Of a DNA stretch of 64,000 bases, positions 27,531 through 36,282 are shown piece by piece. Numbering within the stretch: the stretch's first letter is position 1; every line of letters begins with the position of its first letter. The position numbers and the translations under genes are program-made. The notes under the pieces are model-generated. The model saw nothing but the letters and a program-made list of their open reading frames with translations, was not told where the DNA came from and made no database searches. The DNA comes from Akkermansiaceae bacterium (lineage in GTDB: Bacteria; Verrucomicrobiota; Verrucomicrobiia; Verrucomicrobiales; Akkermansiaceae), in assembly GCA_015062055.1 (NCBI GenBank), contig SUVK01000003.1:1-64000 (forward strand), given 5' to 3'.

Positions 27531-29162
27531 GTGTTGGATACCCTATTGAACGAAGAGACGATACGCGCTATACTGTTGGCAATGTTGCTGACAGTTGGCG
27601 TGTTGACTCCTTTGCTGATATGGCGCGCCATGCTCAATTTGGAGAAAGAAGAGCGCGCGTTTAACTGTTGCAAAAAAAGAATTGAAAGATTAAAGGAAAG
27701 GACCGGCCATGACAAGGATCCATACCTTGAGCTGATGGCTGCTGCAGGGGATGACAACCCCATGAACTCATCTGCTGCGGTACAGCGTTATATTTATGGG
27801 GACAACGCAGAGCGTGAGTTAAACTCCGGCTACGCCTCAGACCGTTTGTATGCTATTATTGCTTCCGTAAGCACAAAAAACTTGGTCCGTAAAACACCCA
27901 GTTTGGGAGATTTGCACGAGTTGACCGTACAGCGTGAGCGTGGTGGAGTTTCTACAGCAACCTTTCGCGTATTGGCTCCGGGCATTTTGGTGATGGGTAT
28001 CTTGGGTACCTTGCTCGGCGTGCACAATAAGTTGGATAATATTACCGCTGAGGTTGGGGTGAGCGTTTTGGCTGATGCACTGATACCCGGTGCCTTGGCT
28101 GTATTCTTCACCGTGTTGGTGATGGTGTTGAGAGGCTGGTATAATAAAAAGCTTTCGTCGTTTATTTCTGATTTTGACGAATACACCCTGACAACCCTGC
28201 TGGTCTTTTTTCAATCGGAAACTCAGGATTCATCCAATGTCCGCAGCCTGATAAATGTGTTGCAAGCGGTGAAAGGTGGCAAGCAAACAATGGAGGATAT
28301 TTTGCATGGCGTCAAGAAATCCCACGAAGATGCTTGCGAAAGTGAAAAACTTTGCGCAGATTTGCTTTTGCAAACGCATGAGAACTTAACGGAGATGAGT
28401 ATCGTTTTCGGTACTGCCTTCGATAATCACGCGGTTCTGAATAAACTGCGTCAAGATACCGTGAAGGCGCTTTCTTCTTATGTGAGGCTCTGTCATGCAT
28501 ATGCCGGACAACTGGACCATATTCAGCAATGGATGAATAGGGCTGAAACCTTATTCAGCTATATTTATGAAGAAGTGGGGTATAAGGGGATGGTGTATAT
28601 ACATGGAATGCGCGGCTGGAAGATGAATTTGCAGCAGCTTAGAGATTCTGCTGCCAACATCGGCACCTACGTTGAGGATCAATTTTCCATGTCTGCCATA
28701 GATGAATCTGTGGTTAAATTGAAAAAGCTGGTTGTTTTCCTGAACTCCTTGCCGGATTCGGTGCAACGGTATAAACATAATGAAAGTGTTATCAACGCTG
28801 CGGATGATTTTATTGACAATAAAATTGCAGAGATGGCCGTCTTGGCAGAACAATTGCCGGACCTGTATGCAGAACAGGAACGCCGATTTGAAAAAGCAAA
28901 GCTGGGATGTAAAAAAGTCTTTGATACCTACCAGAGAATGCAGCAGGAGGTTATTGAAAAATTGCGAAATTATAATATTGCAATACGACACATGCAACAT
29001 GGTGGACGGAGTATTTATGCTTCGGGCTGGCGCGGTTTTGTACAACGCGTTAAAGACCGCATGATGAAATTGCGCTCCTTCTATAAAAAGCCTTGGGGGC
29101 TTGTTGTTGTGTTATTGGTGTGGTATTTATTGGTAGTATGGAACCTTTGGGTGCAGTTATGA
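27531..29162 (+). CDS. MotA/ExbB/ZorA-like membrane subunit 1
   Basis: 543 aa with a GTG start after AAGAAGG. An N-terminal helix (AILLAMLLTVGVLTPLLIW) is followed by a cytoplasmic segment. The paired helices typical of the MotA/TolQ/ExbB family come next: LAPGILVMGILGTLLGVH (about 150-167) and LIPGALAVFFTVLVMVLRGWY (about 187-207). The motif PSLGDLHELTVQRE just before the first of these is shared by all four paralogues in the operon. A helical domain of about 300 residues follows, and the protein ends with another hydrophobic helix (WGLVVVLLVWYLLVVWNLWVQL). Family members form the pentameric ring of proton- or sodium-driven motors. It overlaps the next gene by 4 nt (ATGA). Confidence 0.82.
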   Translation: MLDTLLNEETIRAILLAMLLTVGVLTPLLIWRAMLNLEKEERAFNCCKKRIERLKERTGHDKDPYLELMAAAGDDNPMNSSAAVQRYIYGDNAERELNSGYASDRLYAIIASVSTKNLVRKTPSLGDLHELTVQRERGGVSTATFRVLAPGILVMGILGTLLGVHNKLDNITAEVGVSVLADALIPGALAVFFTVLVMVLRGWYNKKLSSFISDFDEYTLTTLLVFFQSETQDSSNVRSLINVLQAVKGGKQTMEDILHGVKKSHEDACESEKLCADLLLQTHENLTEMSIVFGTAFDNHAVLNKLRQDTVKALSSYVRLCHAYAGQLDHIQQWMNRAETLFSYIYEEVGYKGMVYIHGMRGWKMNLQQLRDSAANIGTYVEDQFSMSAIDESVVKLKKLVVFLNSLPDSVQRYKHNESVINAADDFIDNKIAEMAVLAEQLPDLYAEQERRFEKAKLGCKKVFDTYQRMQQEVIEKLRNYNIAIRHMQHGGRSIYASGWRGFVQRVKDRMMKLRSFYKKPWGLVVVLLVWYLLVVWNLWVQL

Positions 29163-30250
29163 GCAGACAGTTTCACGCAAGAAATATAAAAAAAAGTGCG
29201 GTATCAGGTTCCGGATTGCGTTTCGGGGGTATCGTTGCCCTTTGTTTGGTTCTTCTGTATACTGCACTGATTCTTTGGCATGTTCAATTGCAACAAAAGA
29301 TAACATCTATCATGAAATTCATCGGGCATTCTCAGATGATGTCCATCATGGTATTTTTGTTGATTATTATCGGCGGGGTTATGTTTGCGCTGAGCTGGAA
29401 ACGTATATCGTCTGAGTTGGCGGTGTTAAAAGAACGTCGAGATGAAAACTTGAGCAGGAATGCAAATCCCGAACAATGTTATACGTGGTTAAAGGAGCAC
29501 AAAAAAGAGCATACGCTCATCTATCGTCGTTTAGATGTTTTGCTGGCCGGACAGGTGAATACTCGTGGTGAAAAGAAATTATCGTCAATGTCAGATTTGC
29601 ATGAGATTACCCTGCAACGTGAGTTGAGTAATTGGGATTCTGCCGGCTTGAATACCATTATTTCCTTTTTGTTGATTTTGGGAATTTTAGGAACTTTAAC
29701 CGGTGTTCATGGGGTATTGGCTGCGGATGATTATGAGACTCTGTATGCTGATAAGTACGGTATAAAATTATTAAAACTGGCACCGGCATTAAGCCCGAGC
29801 GCCTTTGCCGTGCTGGGTACAGTATTGTTAATGATTTGTCGCGCTTGGTATTTACGCTTTGTCGATTCTTATTTGGGGCTTTTGGATGAAGTCACTATGA
29901 CCTCTATTTTGCCGTGCCTATCTCGCCCTCGGGGACAATCTATTTCTGACGGTTGGGATGAATTGACCAAAAATTTGAAAGGTATGGAGGCTCTGGAGGT
30001 GCCGGATTTTCCCGACGATTCAGAGCGCGAAGTAAGATGGAATGCTGTGCAAGTGGCCGGTAAGGTGGCAGAGGCTCAGGTGGCTCAATTAAAAGAGCTG
30101 CAAATTTCATCCGACCCCGAGGCCCCCTTACCCCCCAACCCGCCAACTCAGTTTTTAGCGAGCCACACCGTGCATTCTCGTCTTACCATGGAGCATATCA
30201 GGCGAGGGGAAGAATTGTGTGCAATGAATGAACGTAAACTCAAAGATTGA
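29159..30250 (+). CDS. MotA/ExbB/ZorA-like membrane subunit 2
   Basis: 363 aa, the shortest of the four paralogues. The ATG was chosen at the ATGA overlap with the preceding stop, which removes 22 spurious residues of the ORF track. Helices: GIVALCLVLLYTALILW (about 22-38), MSIMVFLLIIIGGVMFAL (about 60-78), then the signature SSMSDLHEITLQRE, IISFLLILGILGTLTGVHGVL and ALSPSAFAVLGTVLLMICRAWY. The cytoplasmic tail of about 115 residues contains a Pro-rich stretch (DPEAPLPPNPPTQF). The next gene begins 5 nt after its stop. Confidence 0.8.
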   Translation: MSRQFHARNIKKSAVSGSGLRFGGIVALCLVLLYTALILWHVQLQQKITSIMKFIGHSQMMSIMVFLLIIIGGVMFALSWKRISSELAVLKERRDENLSRNANPEQCYTWLKEHKKEHTLIYRRLDVLLAGQVNTRGEKKLSSMSDLHEITLQRELSNWDSAGLNTIISFLLILGILGTLTGVHGVLAADDYETLYADKYGIKLLKLAPALSPSAFAVLGTVLLMICRAWYLRFVDSYLGLLDEVTMTSILPCLSRPRGQSISDGWDELTKNLKGMEALEVPDFPDDSEREVRWNAVQVAGKVAEAQVAQLKELQISSDPEAPLPPNPPTQFLASHTVHSRLTMEHIRRGEELCAMNERKLKD

Positions 30251-30255
30251 TAAGT

Positions 30256-31872
30256 ATGCGAACTTTGATAACATTTTTTTTGCGCCTCTTGTTATTTTTG
30301 TTGCAATTAATGGTTGCAATCGCATTGTTGGCGCAAGTTTGTCGCGAAATGACCGGTGCTGATAGCTTGATATCTATTTTCAACAGGCCGTTGGGTGATT
30401 CAGCTCATTCCTTAATGGTGGTATGCGTGTTGTTGTTGTTGAGTTTGTACATCGGTTTTTTATCGGTGTGGAAAGCTTGGCGCAAGATAAACAAAGAGAG
30501 TATCAGTTTTGAACGCCGTCGCAAACATGATTTAAACAAGAAGAATTGGCCTTCTCTTAAGCAGAAGGCAACATCTTTAAAGCTGGAGGAGTCTTTGGCT
30601 GAAGATGCCGGTCTCTATGGGGCCGAGTCACATCACTTCGTGCGCTTTGCGTTAATTTTGAAGTCGATTAGTCATCCCGGAGGCCGTCTCCCGTCATTAA
30701 GTGACTTGCGCGCTTTGACTTATGCTACAGAAGCTGCTCGCAATCCCGTGTGGATGCTGCGTGTGGTGATTTCGGTATTGCTGATAATTGGTATTCTGGG
30801 TACCTTGGTGGGTGTGCATGCCGCTATTGATGGTGATACATTCAACATGGAAAAGCTGCCGATAGCTCTTATACCCAGTTCTATCGCTGTGACATTTACG
30901 GTTTTGTTGATTATATGTCGCGGCATGTACCGAAGAAGAGTGGAGGGATACATAGGCCGTTTGGACCGCCATACGGTGAGTTTTTATTTTCCTTTTTTCC
31001 GTCCTGCAGAGAAGAGCTCTGTGCAGCTGCAAGAAATTAATGAATCCCTTACTTCTTTCAGTAATAGCGTAAAGGGAATGTCCGAGTGCATTTCCGGTAT
31101 GGAGCAAATACGCAGACAATTAGTCGCATGTGGCGAGACGATTCGTGAGGTGCATGCCAAAATGTATGCGTGGCAACGGGAGTTGCCGATAGTTGATGCT
31201 GAATCTTACACGCGAGTGTTAGAGTCTATCCGCACCGGGTTTACAAAAACGCTTGATCTGAGAGACCGTCTTCTAGTTCAAATACAGGTTTTATCTGATA
31301 ACTTCGATAAAACCACATCCGAGCTGTTTAAGAAAAATTTTGCACAGTTTGTTCAGGCATCTAAGCCGTTTACTGCGGACATCGCAAAGATGCGGCAATA
31401 TGCAACTCAAATCCCGAACATGGATTCAGCTTCTCGAGAACGCATACAAGCTCGCTGGGTAACGGCAACAAGAATAGATCAGCACCTGCAAGATGTGGTG
31501 TTGCTGGGGAGCGATATCGCCCATAGCTTGAATGAATGTGTACTGCAGGCAGAAAACTCTGCCATTTTTGCCCGTAAAACGGCAGAGCTTTATACTGAGA
31601 TGAAGACCGATACGGAGCAGAACTTATCTTCTTTCCAGACATATCTCACGATGTTGAATAATATGTTTGGTGAGGCTAAACGAAATCTTGAAAGTCGAAT
31701 CCAATCTCTGGAAGATAATTGCGTGAAGAAAATACGTGGAATACGGGAGAGCCTGCAAGACCGCAACTCTCGTTATTCGAAAGAGCCTGCTGCGTATTGG
31801 TACGAAATCGTATTTATACTCCTCGTGTTGCTTTTACTGTCTTGGAATGTATCATTAACAATAGAAAATTGA
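30256..31872 (+). CDS. MotA/ExbB/ZorA-like membrane subunit 3
   Basis: 538 aa. The first ATG after the upstream stop is used instead of the overlapping TTG. Two N-terminal helices (LRLLLFLLQLMVAIALLAQV; SLMVVCVLLLLSLYIGFL), then PSLSDLRALTYATE, VVISVLLIIGILGTLVGVHAAI and ALIPSSIAVTFTVLLIICRGMY. A long helical tail (about residues 250-510, coiled-coil-like) resembles the cytoplasmic tail of ZorA. A final helix (WYEIVFILLVLLLLSWNVSL) returns to the membrane, as in subunit 1. It is spaced 9 nt from the next gene. Confidence 0.8.
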   Translation: MRTLITFFLRLLLFLLQLMVAIALLAQVCREMTGADSLISIFNRPLGDSAHSLMVVCVLLLLSLYIGFLSVWKAWRKINKESISFERRRKHDLNKKNWPSLKQKATSLKLEESLAEDAGLYGAESHHFVRFALILKSISHPGGRLPSLSDLRALTYATEAARNPVWMLRVVISVLLIIGILGTLVGVHAAIDGDTFNMEKLPIALIPSSIAVTFTVLLIICRGMYRRRVEGYIGRLDRHTVSFYFPFFRPAEKSSVQLQEINESLTSFSNSVKGMSECISGMEQIRRQLVACGETIREVHAKMYAWQRELPIVDAESYTRVLESIRTGFTKTLDLRDRLLVQIQVLSDNFDKTTSELFKKNFAQFVQASKPFTADIAKMRQYATQIPNMDSASRERIQARWVTATRIDQHLQDVVLLGSDIAHSLNECVLQAENSAIFARKTAELYTEMKTDTEQNLSSFQTYLTMLNNMFGEAKRNLESRIQSLEDNCVKKIRGIRESLQDRNSRYSKEPAAYWYEIVFILLVLLLLSWNVSLTIEN

Positions 31873-31881
31873 TAATCGGTT

Positions 31882-33312
31882 ATGATGAACGATATATTAA
31901 AGAACCTGTCGAGTTGGGTGTTGCCGCTTATTTTTATTTTTACGGCGATAGGTGTATGGTGTGCAATATGGGCCATTTACGGTGTGTGGCGAGATGCCTC
32001 TCGCTTAGAAAAATGTGATAAGGAAATGGATTTTTCTTCCGAGGAGCAGCAATTTGATAGTCGTAAAATGAAGCTTGATGCTTACATTCAAAAGCTCAGC
32101 AAAGGTAAGGATATGGCTCGCGTGGGTGAGGGAAAATTGTTGCAACTGCGCTTGGAAACCATTAGAGATGCCATCGAAGCGCAGAGTACCAAGTTGATGC
32201 CGTCTTTGCATGACTTGCACTCTTTGTCTGAGCAAGATGAAATGAGCCGACGCTCCTCTTGCTGGTTGCGTACCATTACATCCTTTTTGTTGATTATGGG
32301 TATTTTGGGTACTCTTACCGGTGTGCATAAGGTGTTGGAGAATGGTTCTGCTAATATCCCGGAGCTGGGTAAGGCTTTGCAACCCAGTATGTACGCTGTT
32401 TTCTTTACGATTATTTTGATGTGGCTGCGCGGTTGGTATGTGGCTAAGTTGGATGGCTACCTGGAGAAGTTGGATTTGTTTACCATGACAGAGCTGATGC
32501 CGTTTCTGCAACCGGTGACGGATGTGGTCTCTACCAGTATCAATTTGAGCCAAAATTTGGAAGAATTGAAGAGAAAAGAAAAAGAACTGGTAGATCTTAA
32601 TAACCGAATGAAAGAACTTCATGGCAATATGAAGAAGTATGTGGAAGTCGCCTCGATGAATAAACAATCTATTGCTACGCTGAAAGATACACTTAATACA
32701 GTAAGCGGTCAATTGGCTCGGGGGCGGGATAGCGTGGCTGCGCTGAGCTCCTTGGAGCAGTCCGCTAATCAATTAAAAGAGCATTTTAATGCAGGTGTTT
32801 CTCAAATTGAAAAATATGTACAAGAGACACAGCCTCGCTGCGAATCTATAGCTGCGCAATATGGGCATCTGCTGGGTAATCTTAATACCGTGTCTCAAGA
32901 TGTTGCTCATGGTCGCGCAACATCCGAGGATATTAAAAATAAAGCAAGTTATATGAATGAAATGGGTAAACTCGTTTCATCTTATGATTCGAATCTCTCC
33001 GGTATGAGTGAAAAGATGCTCCAAGTTGAGAAGGTATTAGCTGAAGTTAATACCATGAAAGAAAAAGTGACTAATTCTCAAAATTTGGTGAATGATAGTT
33101 CAAAGCAGGCCACAGAAATGTTGAATAAGTCTAAGAAAATGATGCAAAGTATCGGTGATTCTAATACTGATTTCTCGCATACGATGAATGACGGTATTCG
33201 CGATGTGCAGTTTGCTATGGATACCTTGGCGAAAAAAATTGACGACCTAGACAAAGTGGGTAAAGATTTGGCCATTGCTTGGGGCAAGAGTGCCAAAGAA
33301 AGAGCGTTGTAA
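31882..33312 (+). CDS. MotA/ExbB/ZorA-like membrane subunit 4
   Basis: 476 aa (the start could equally be the second ATG, one codon on). One N-terminal helix (WVLPLIFIFTAIGVWCAIWAIYG), then PSLHDLHSLSEQDE, TITSFLLIMGILGTLTGVHKVL and ALQPSMYAVFFTIILMWLRGWY. From about residue 225 on it is a continuous coiled coil of about 250 residues (LEELKRKEKELVDLNNRMKELHGNMKKY onward) without a terminal membrane helix. Of the four paralogues its topology is closest to ZorA. It is followed 24 nt later by the MotB-like pair. Confidence 0.82.
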   Translation: MMNDILKNLSSWVLPLIFIFTAIGVWCAIWAIYGVWRDASRLEKCDKEMDFSSEEQQFDSRKMKLDAYIQKLSKGKDMARVGEGKLLQLRLETIRDAIEAQSTKLMPSLHDLHSLSEQDEMSRRSSCWLRTITSFLLIMGILGTLTGVHKVLENGSANIPELGKALQPSMYAVFFTIILMWLRGWYVAKLDGYLEKLDLFTMTELMPFLQPVTDVVSTSINLSQNLEELKRKEKELVDLNNRMKELHGNMKKYVEVASMNKQSIATLKDTLNTVSGQLARGRDSVAALSSLEQSANQLKEHFNAGVSQIEKYVQETQPRCESIAAQYGHLLGNLNTVSQDVAHGRATSEDIKNKASYMNEMGKLVSSYDSNLSGMSEKMLQVEKVLAEVNTMKEKVTNSQNLVNDSSKQATEMLNKSKKMMQSIGDSNTDFSHTMNDGIRDVQFAMDTLAKKIDDLDKVGKDLAIAWGKSAKERAL

Positions 33313-33336
33313 TTAAACCTTATTTTTATTATATCA

Positions 33337-34794
33337 ATGAGTAGACGGGATTTGCACAGTGATGAGAACTTTTGGCCATGTGTCAGTGACATGTTTTTGG
33401 CCTTGTTCGTAATTGCTTTGGTGCTCTACTCCACCATGTCTGTCGAAAAAGGCAGGGGGGATAAGTATGTATCTGATCTGGCCGCTCAAGAGGCCTGCTC
33501 TTTATTCGAAACTCTCCAACGTGAATACCCCGACTCTGAAACTATAAAGGGCATCAATGTGGAAGAAATTCGAAATGAGGAACACGGCGCCCGCCCTAAA
33601 TTGGCAGAAGCCTTGTATGGTTTATTGTCGTGCGAAGAAACGGCCCGATATTTTTATGTAACGGATGACACCTTAACAAAAATTCCGGATGCCTCAGAGA
33701 TGTATCGGTACAACGATGCTATTGCACTGTTGTATGAGACCCGGACGGAATGTGGTGCTCCGCCGGATGAGAATGACCCCTGTTATCATGAGCACATGCG
33801 TAAGGTAAGAGAACATGTGGAGAGCGAAATTTATAAATCAAAATCAGATTCGACATACGCGGATGCGTCTTATGAAGAACTGGTGGAAGAAGCTGAGAGG
33901 CTGGATGCTCAAATCCGAAGTATGAAAACGAAAGATGAGTACGATGCGCTTGCAAGTAAGAAGCAGGAACTTTTTGATAAATCGGAAGAAGTAAAACAAT
34001 TGCAGGCTCAAAAAGAGGAGCTCGAACAACAAATAGCTCAGTTTGATGAAAAGTTAACTCATGCAAACACAGAAGGCCAAAAATTGAACGTTCAAATTGC
34101 AAAGTTGGACGAAGATATCAACAATATAAAAAAAGAAGATCCTCGTAAAGATGTTATGGAGGAGGTGCAGAACAAGTTGAATGAAGATAAGTATTCTGCC
34201 TTGAAGGGAAACGGCGCTGTAAAAGTCGACGTGGAAAAAGGTATTGTTATTATCTCGTCTGAAGTATTCGCATTCGATCAGGCTACAGGAGATTATTATA
34301 GACAAGGTAGAGGTGTTAGACCCGATGATGTGGAGCATCGTTTGGAAAAACCGATAGATAAATATGGGGATAAATTAAAACTTTTAGCCAAATTCTTAAT
34401 CGAGATTGCTCAAATGGTGGAGAACGGTGACTTGCCTGTCGACAGTATTTCCATTGAGTGCCACACAGATGATGATGTAGGCAAAGTTACAGATAAAGTG
34501 TATTTCAATGATGGGTTGAGTCTTCAGCGCGCATTTGATGTTTGGCTTTTATTGGATAAGTATGCCGAACGCGCATTGTCGAAATGTAAGAACTTGCAGG
34601 GGCAAAGACTTTTCACAATGACCGGGTTTGGCCGTCGTGTTTTGCTGACAGAAATAGATGGCGAAGATACAGAGGATTATCAAAAACGATGCCGACGAAT
34701 GCAATTGAGATTCAATTGTATTCCCCCCATGTCATCGAGTGCCCCCTTGCCCCAAAAAACTCCTAAGCGTATTAGGCTTTATGAGAATAAGTGA
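33337..34794 (+). CDS. MotB/ZorB-like stator subunit with OmpA-like domain, copy A
   Basis: 485 aa. Residues 11-33 (NFWPCVSDMFLALFVIALVLYST) are a single membrane helix of MotB/ZorB type, with Asp18 at the position of the ion-carrying Asp of MotB (Asp32 in E. coli). A predicted periplasmic domain (about 40-170), a coiled coil (about 175-270) and an OmpA-like C-terminal domain follow. The latter has ISIECHTDDD and NDGLSLQRAFDVW, keeping the N-x-x-L-S-x-x-R-A peptidoglycan-binding motif. Such subunits pair with MotA/ExbB-like rings. Its first 170 residues are almost identical to the next gene. Confidence 0.82.
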   Translation: MSRRDLHSDENFWPCVSDMFLALFVIALVLYSTMSVEKGRGDKYVSDLAAQEACSLFETLQREYPDSETIKGINVEEIRNEEHGARPKLAEALYGLLSCEETARYFYVTDDTLTKIPDASEMYRYNDAIALLYETRTECGAPPDENDPCYHEHMRKVREHVESEIYKSKSDSTYADASYEELVEEAERLDAQIRSMKTKDEYDALASKKQELFDKSEEVKQLQAQKEELEQQIAQFDEKLTHANTEGQKLNVQIAKLDEDINNIKKEDPRKDVMEEVQNKLNEDKYSALKGNGAVKVDVEKGIVIISSEVFAFDQATGDYYRQGRGVRPDDVEHRLEKPIDKYGDKLKLLAKFLIEIAQMVENGDLPVDSISIECHTDDDVGKVTDKVYFNDGLSLQRAFDVWLLLDKYAERALSKCKNLQGQRLFTMTGFGRRVLLTEIDGEDTEDYQKRCRRMQLRFNCIPPMSSSAPLPQKTPKRIRLYENK

Positions 34795-34842
34795 GGGAAG
34801 ATAAAAATAGTGCTGTAATCAAATTATACATATATTATCATA

Positions 34843-36204
34843 ATGAGCAGACGAAACTTACACAATGATGAGAACTTTTGGCCATGTGTCAGCGACATGT
34901 TTTTGGCCTTATTCGTGATTGCTTTGGTGCTGTATTCTACCATGTCTGCCGAAAAAGGCAAGGGGGATGAGTATGTGTCTGACTTGGCCGCTCAGGAGGC
35001 CTGCTCTTTATTCGAAACGCTCCAACGCGAATACCCCGACTCTGAAACTATAAAGGGCATCAATGTGGAAGAAATCCGAAATGAGGAACACGGCGCCCGC
35101 CCTAAATTGGCAGAAGCCTTGTACGGTTTATTGTCGTGCGAAGAAACGGCCCGATATTTTTATGTAACGGATGACACCTTAACAAAAATTCCGGATTCTA
35201 CAGAGATGTATCAGTACAGTGATGCTATTGCCCTCTTGTATGAATCCAGATGGATGGGGGGCTCTCCGCCCGATAAGACGGACCCCTGTTATCATGAACA
35301 CATGCGAAAGGTAAGAGAACATGTGGAGTTTGAAATATATAAATCAAAATCAAATTCCTCCTTTACAACGTTATCTGAAGAAGAACTCTTGGCTAAAATT
35401 AAAGAGTTGAAAGAGCGGATTAATGGCATGAAAACGCAAGAGGATTACGATAAGCTTAACCGTGAGTATCAGGAACTTTTGAAGGTTGGTACGAATCTCG
35501 ATGAATGGAGGACGCGGGTAGCTGCTTTAGCTGCAAAAAAAGCACAATTGGAAAGGGATTTGAAGAATGTAAATAATGCCAATGATAAAAAAAAGTCTGA
35601 AAAAGGTGAGAAGGAAGAAATCCTCCAAAACCTCAAACTGGCAGATACTCGTAAATTTGTTATGAAGGAGGTGCAGAAGTTGTTGGATGGGAAGTATTCT
35701 GCCTTGAAGGACGCTGGTGTAGAGGTTGATGAGGAAAAAGGTATTGTTATAATTCCGTCCTTCGTATTCTCTTATCCCTCAGTTGTCATCACAGATTATA
35801 AGAAAGGTAAGGCTACTATAACCGGGGAGCTTGATAAGAAGTTGATAGGAAATCTGACTTCTAATCAAGAAAAATATTTGCTGCAGCTGGCAATGTTCTT
35901 GGCCGAGATTGGTCAAATGGTGAAGAATGAAAAATTACAATTACCTGTAGACAACATAGCAATTGAGTGCTATATGAAGGGGGAGGGGAATGAAGGGTTG
36001 ATTCTTCAGTGTTCTTTTGATGTCTGGCGTATGTTGGACAAATTTTCCAAACAACGTTTGGGTGAATTCAAAAATGCAGATAGTCAGGGGTTATTCTCGA
36101 TGACCGGTTTCATCAGCGAAGACGGGAAGGTCACCCCCCAACTGCAATTGAGATTTAATTGTTCGCCTAAGAGAATGGCAGAATCGACAGGGCAGACAAA
36201 ATAA
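34843..36204 (+). CDS. MotB/ZorB-like stator subunit, copy B, OmpA domain degenerate
   Basis: 453 aa. The N-terminal 170 residues are nearly identical to copy A, including the membrane helix with Asp18. The coiled coil then diverges completely. The C-terminal OmpA-like domain is recognisable (IAIECYMKGEGNEGLILQCSFDVWRMLDKF), but the peptidoglycan-binding residues are gone: the HTD triplet is replaced and N-x-x-L-S-x-x-R-A reads NEGLILQCS. It would therefore pair with the channel but may not grip the wall, or may bind something else. It lies 48 nt after copy A. Confidence 0.8.
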   Translation: MSRRNLHNDENFWPCVSDMFLALFVIALVLYSTMSAEKGKGDEYVSDLAAQEACSLFETLQREYPDSETIKGINVEEIRNEEHGARPKLAEALYGLLSCEETARYFYVTDDTLTKIPDSTEMYQYSDAIALLYESRWMGGSPPDKTDPCYHEHMRKVREHVEFEIYKSKSNSSFTTLSEEELLAKIKELKERINGMKTQEDYDKLNREYQELLKVGTNLDEWRTRVAALAAKKAQLERDLKNVNNANDKKKSEKGEKEEILQNLKLADTRKFVMKEVQKLLDGKYSALKDAGVEVDEEKGIVIIPSFVFSYPSVVITDYKKGKATITGELDKKLIGNLTSNQEKYLLQLAMFLAEIGQMVKNEKLQLPVDNIAIECYMKGEGNEGLILQCSFDVWRMLDKFSKQRLGEFKNADSQGLFSMTGFISEDGKVTPQLQLRFNCSPKRMAESTGQTK

Positions 36205-36282
36205 GCATGGGAGTATTCCGAATAGACGACAATGTTTCAAAGGATAGCGCCGTAGATAAGGATGCGGAGTGAATAGCAGTGC

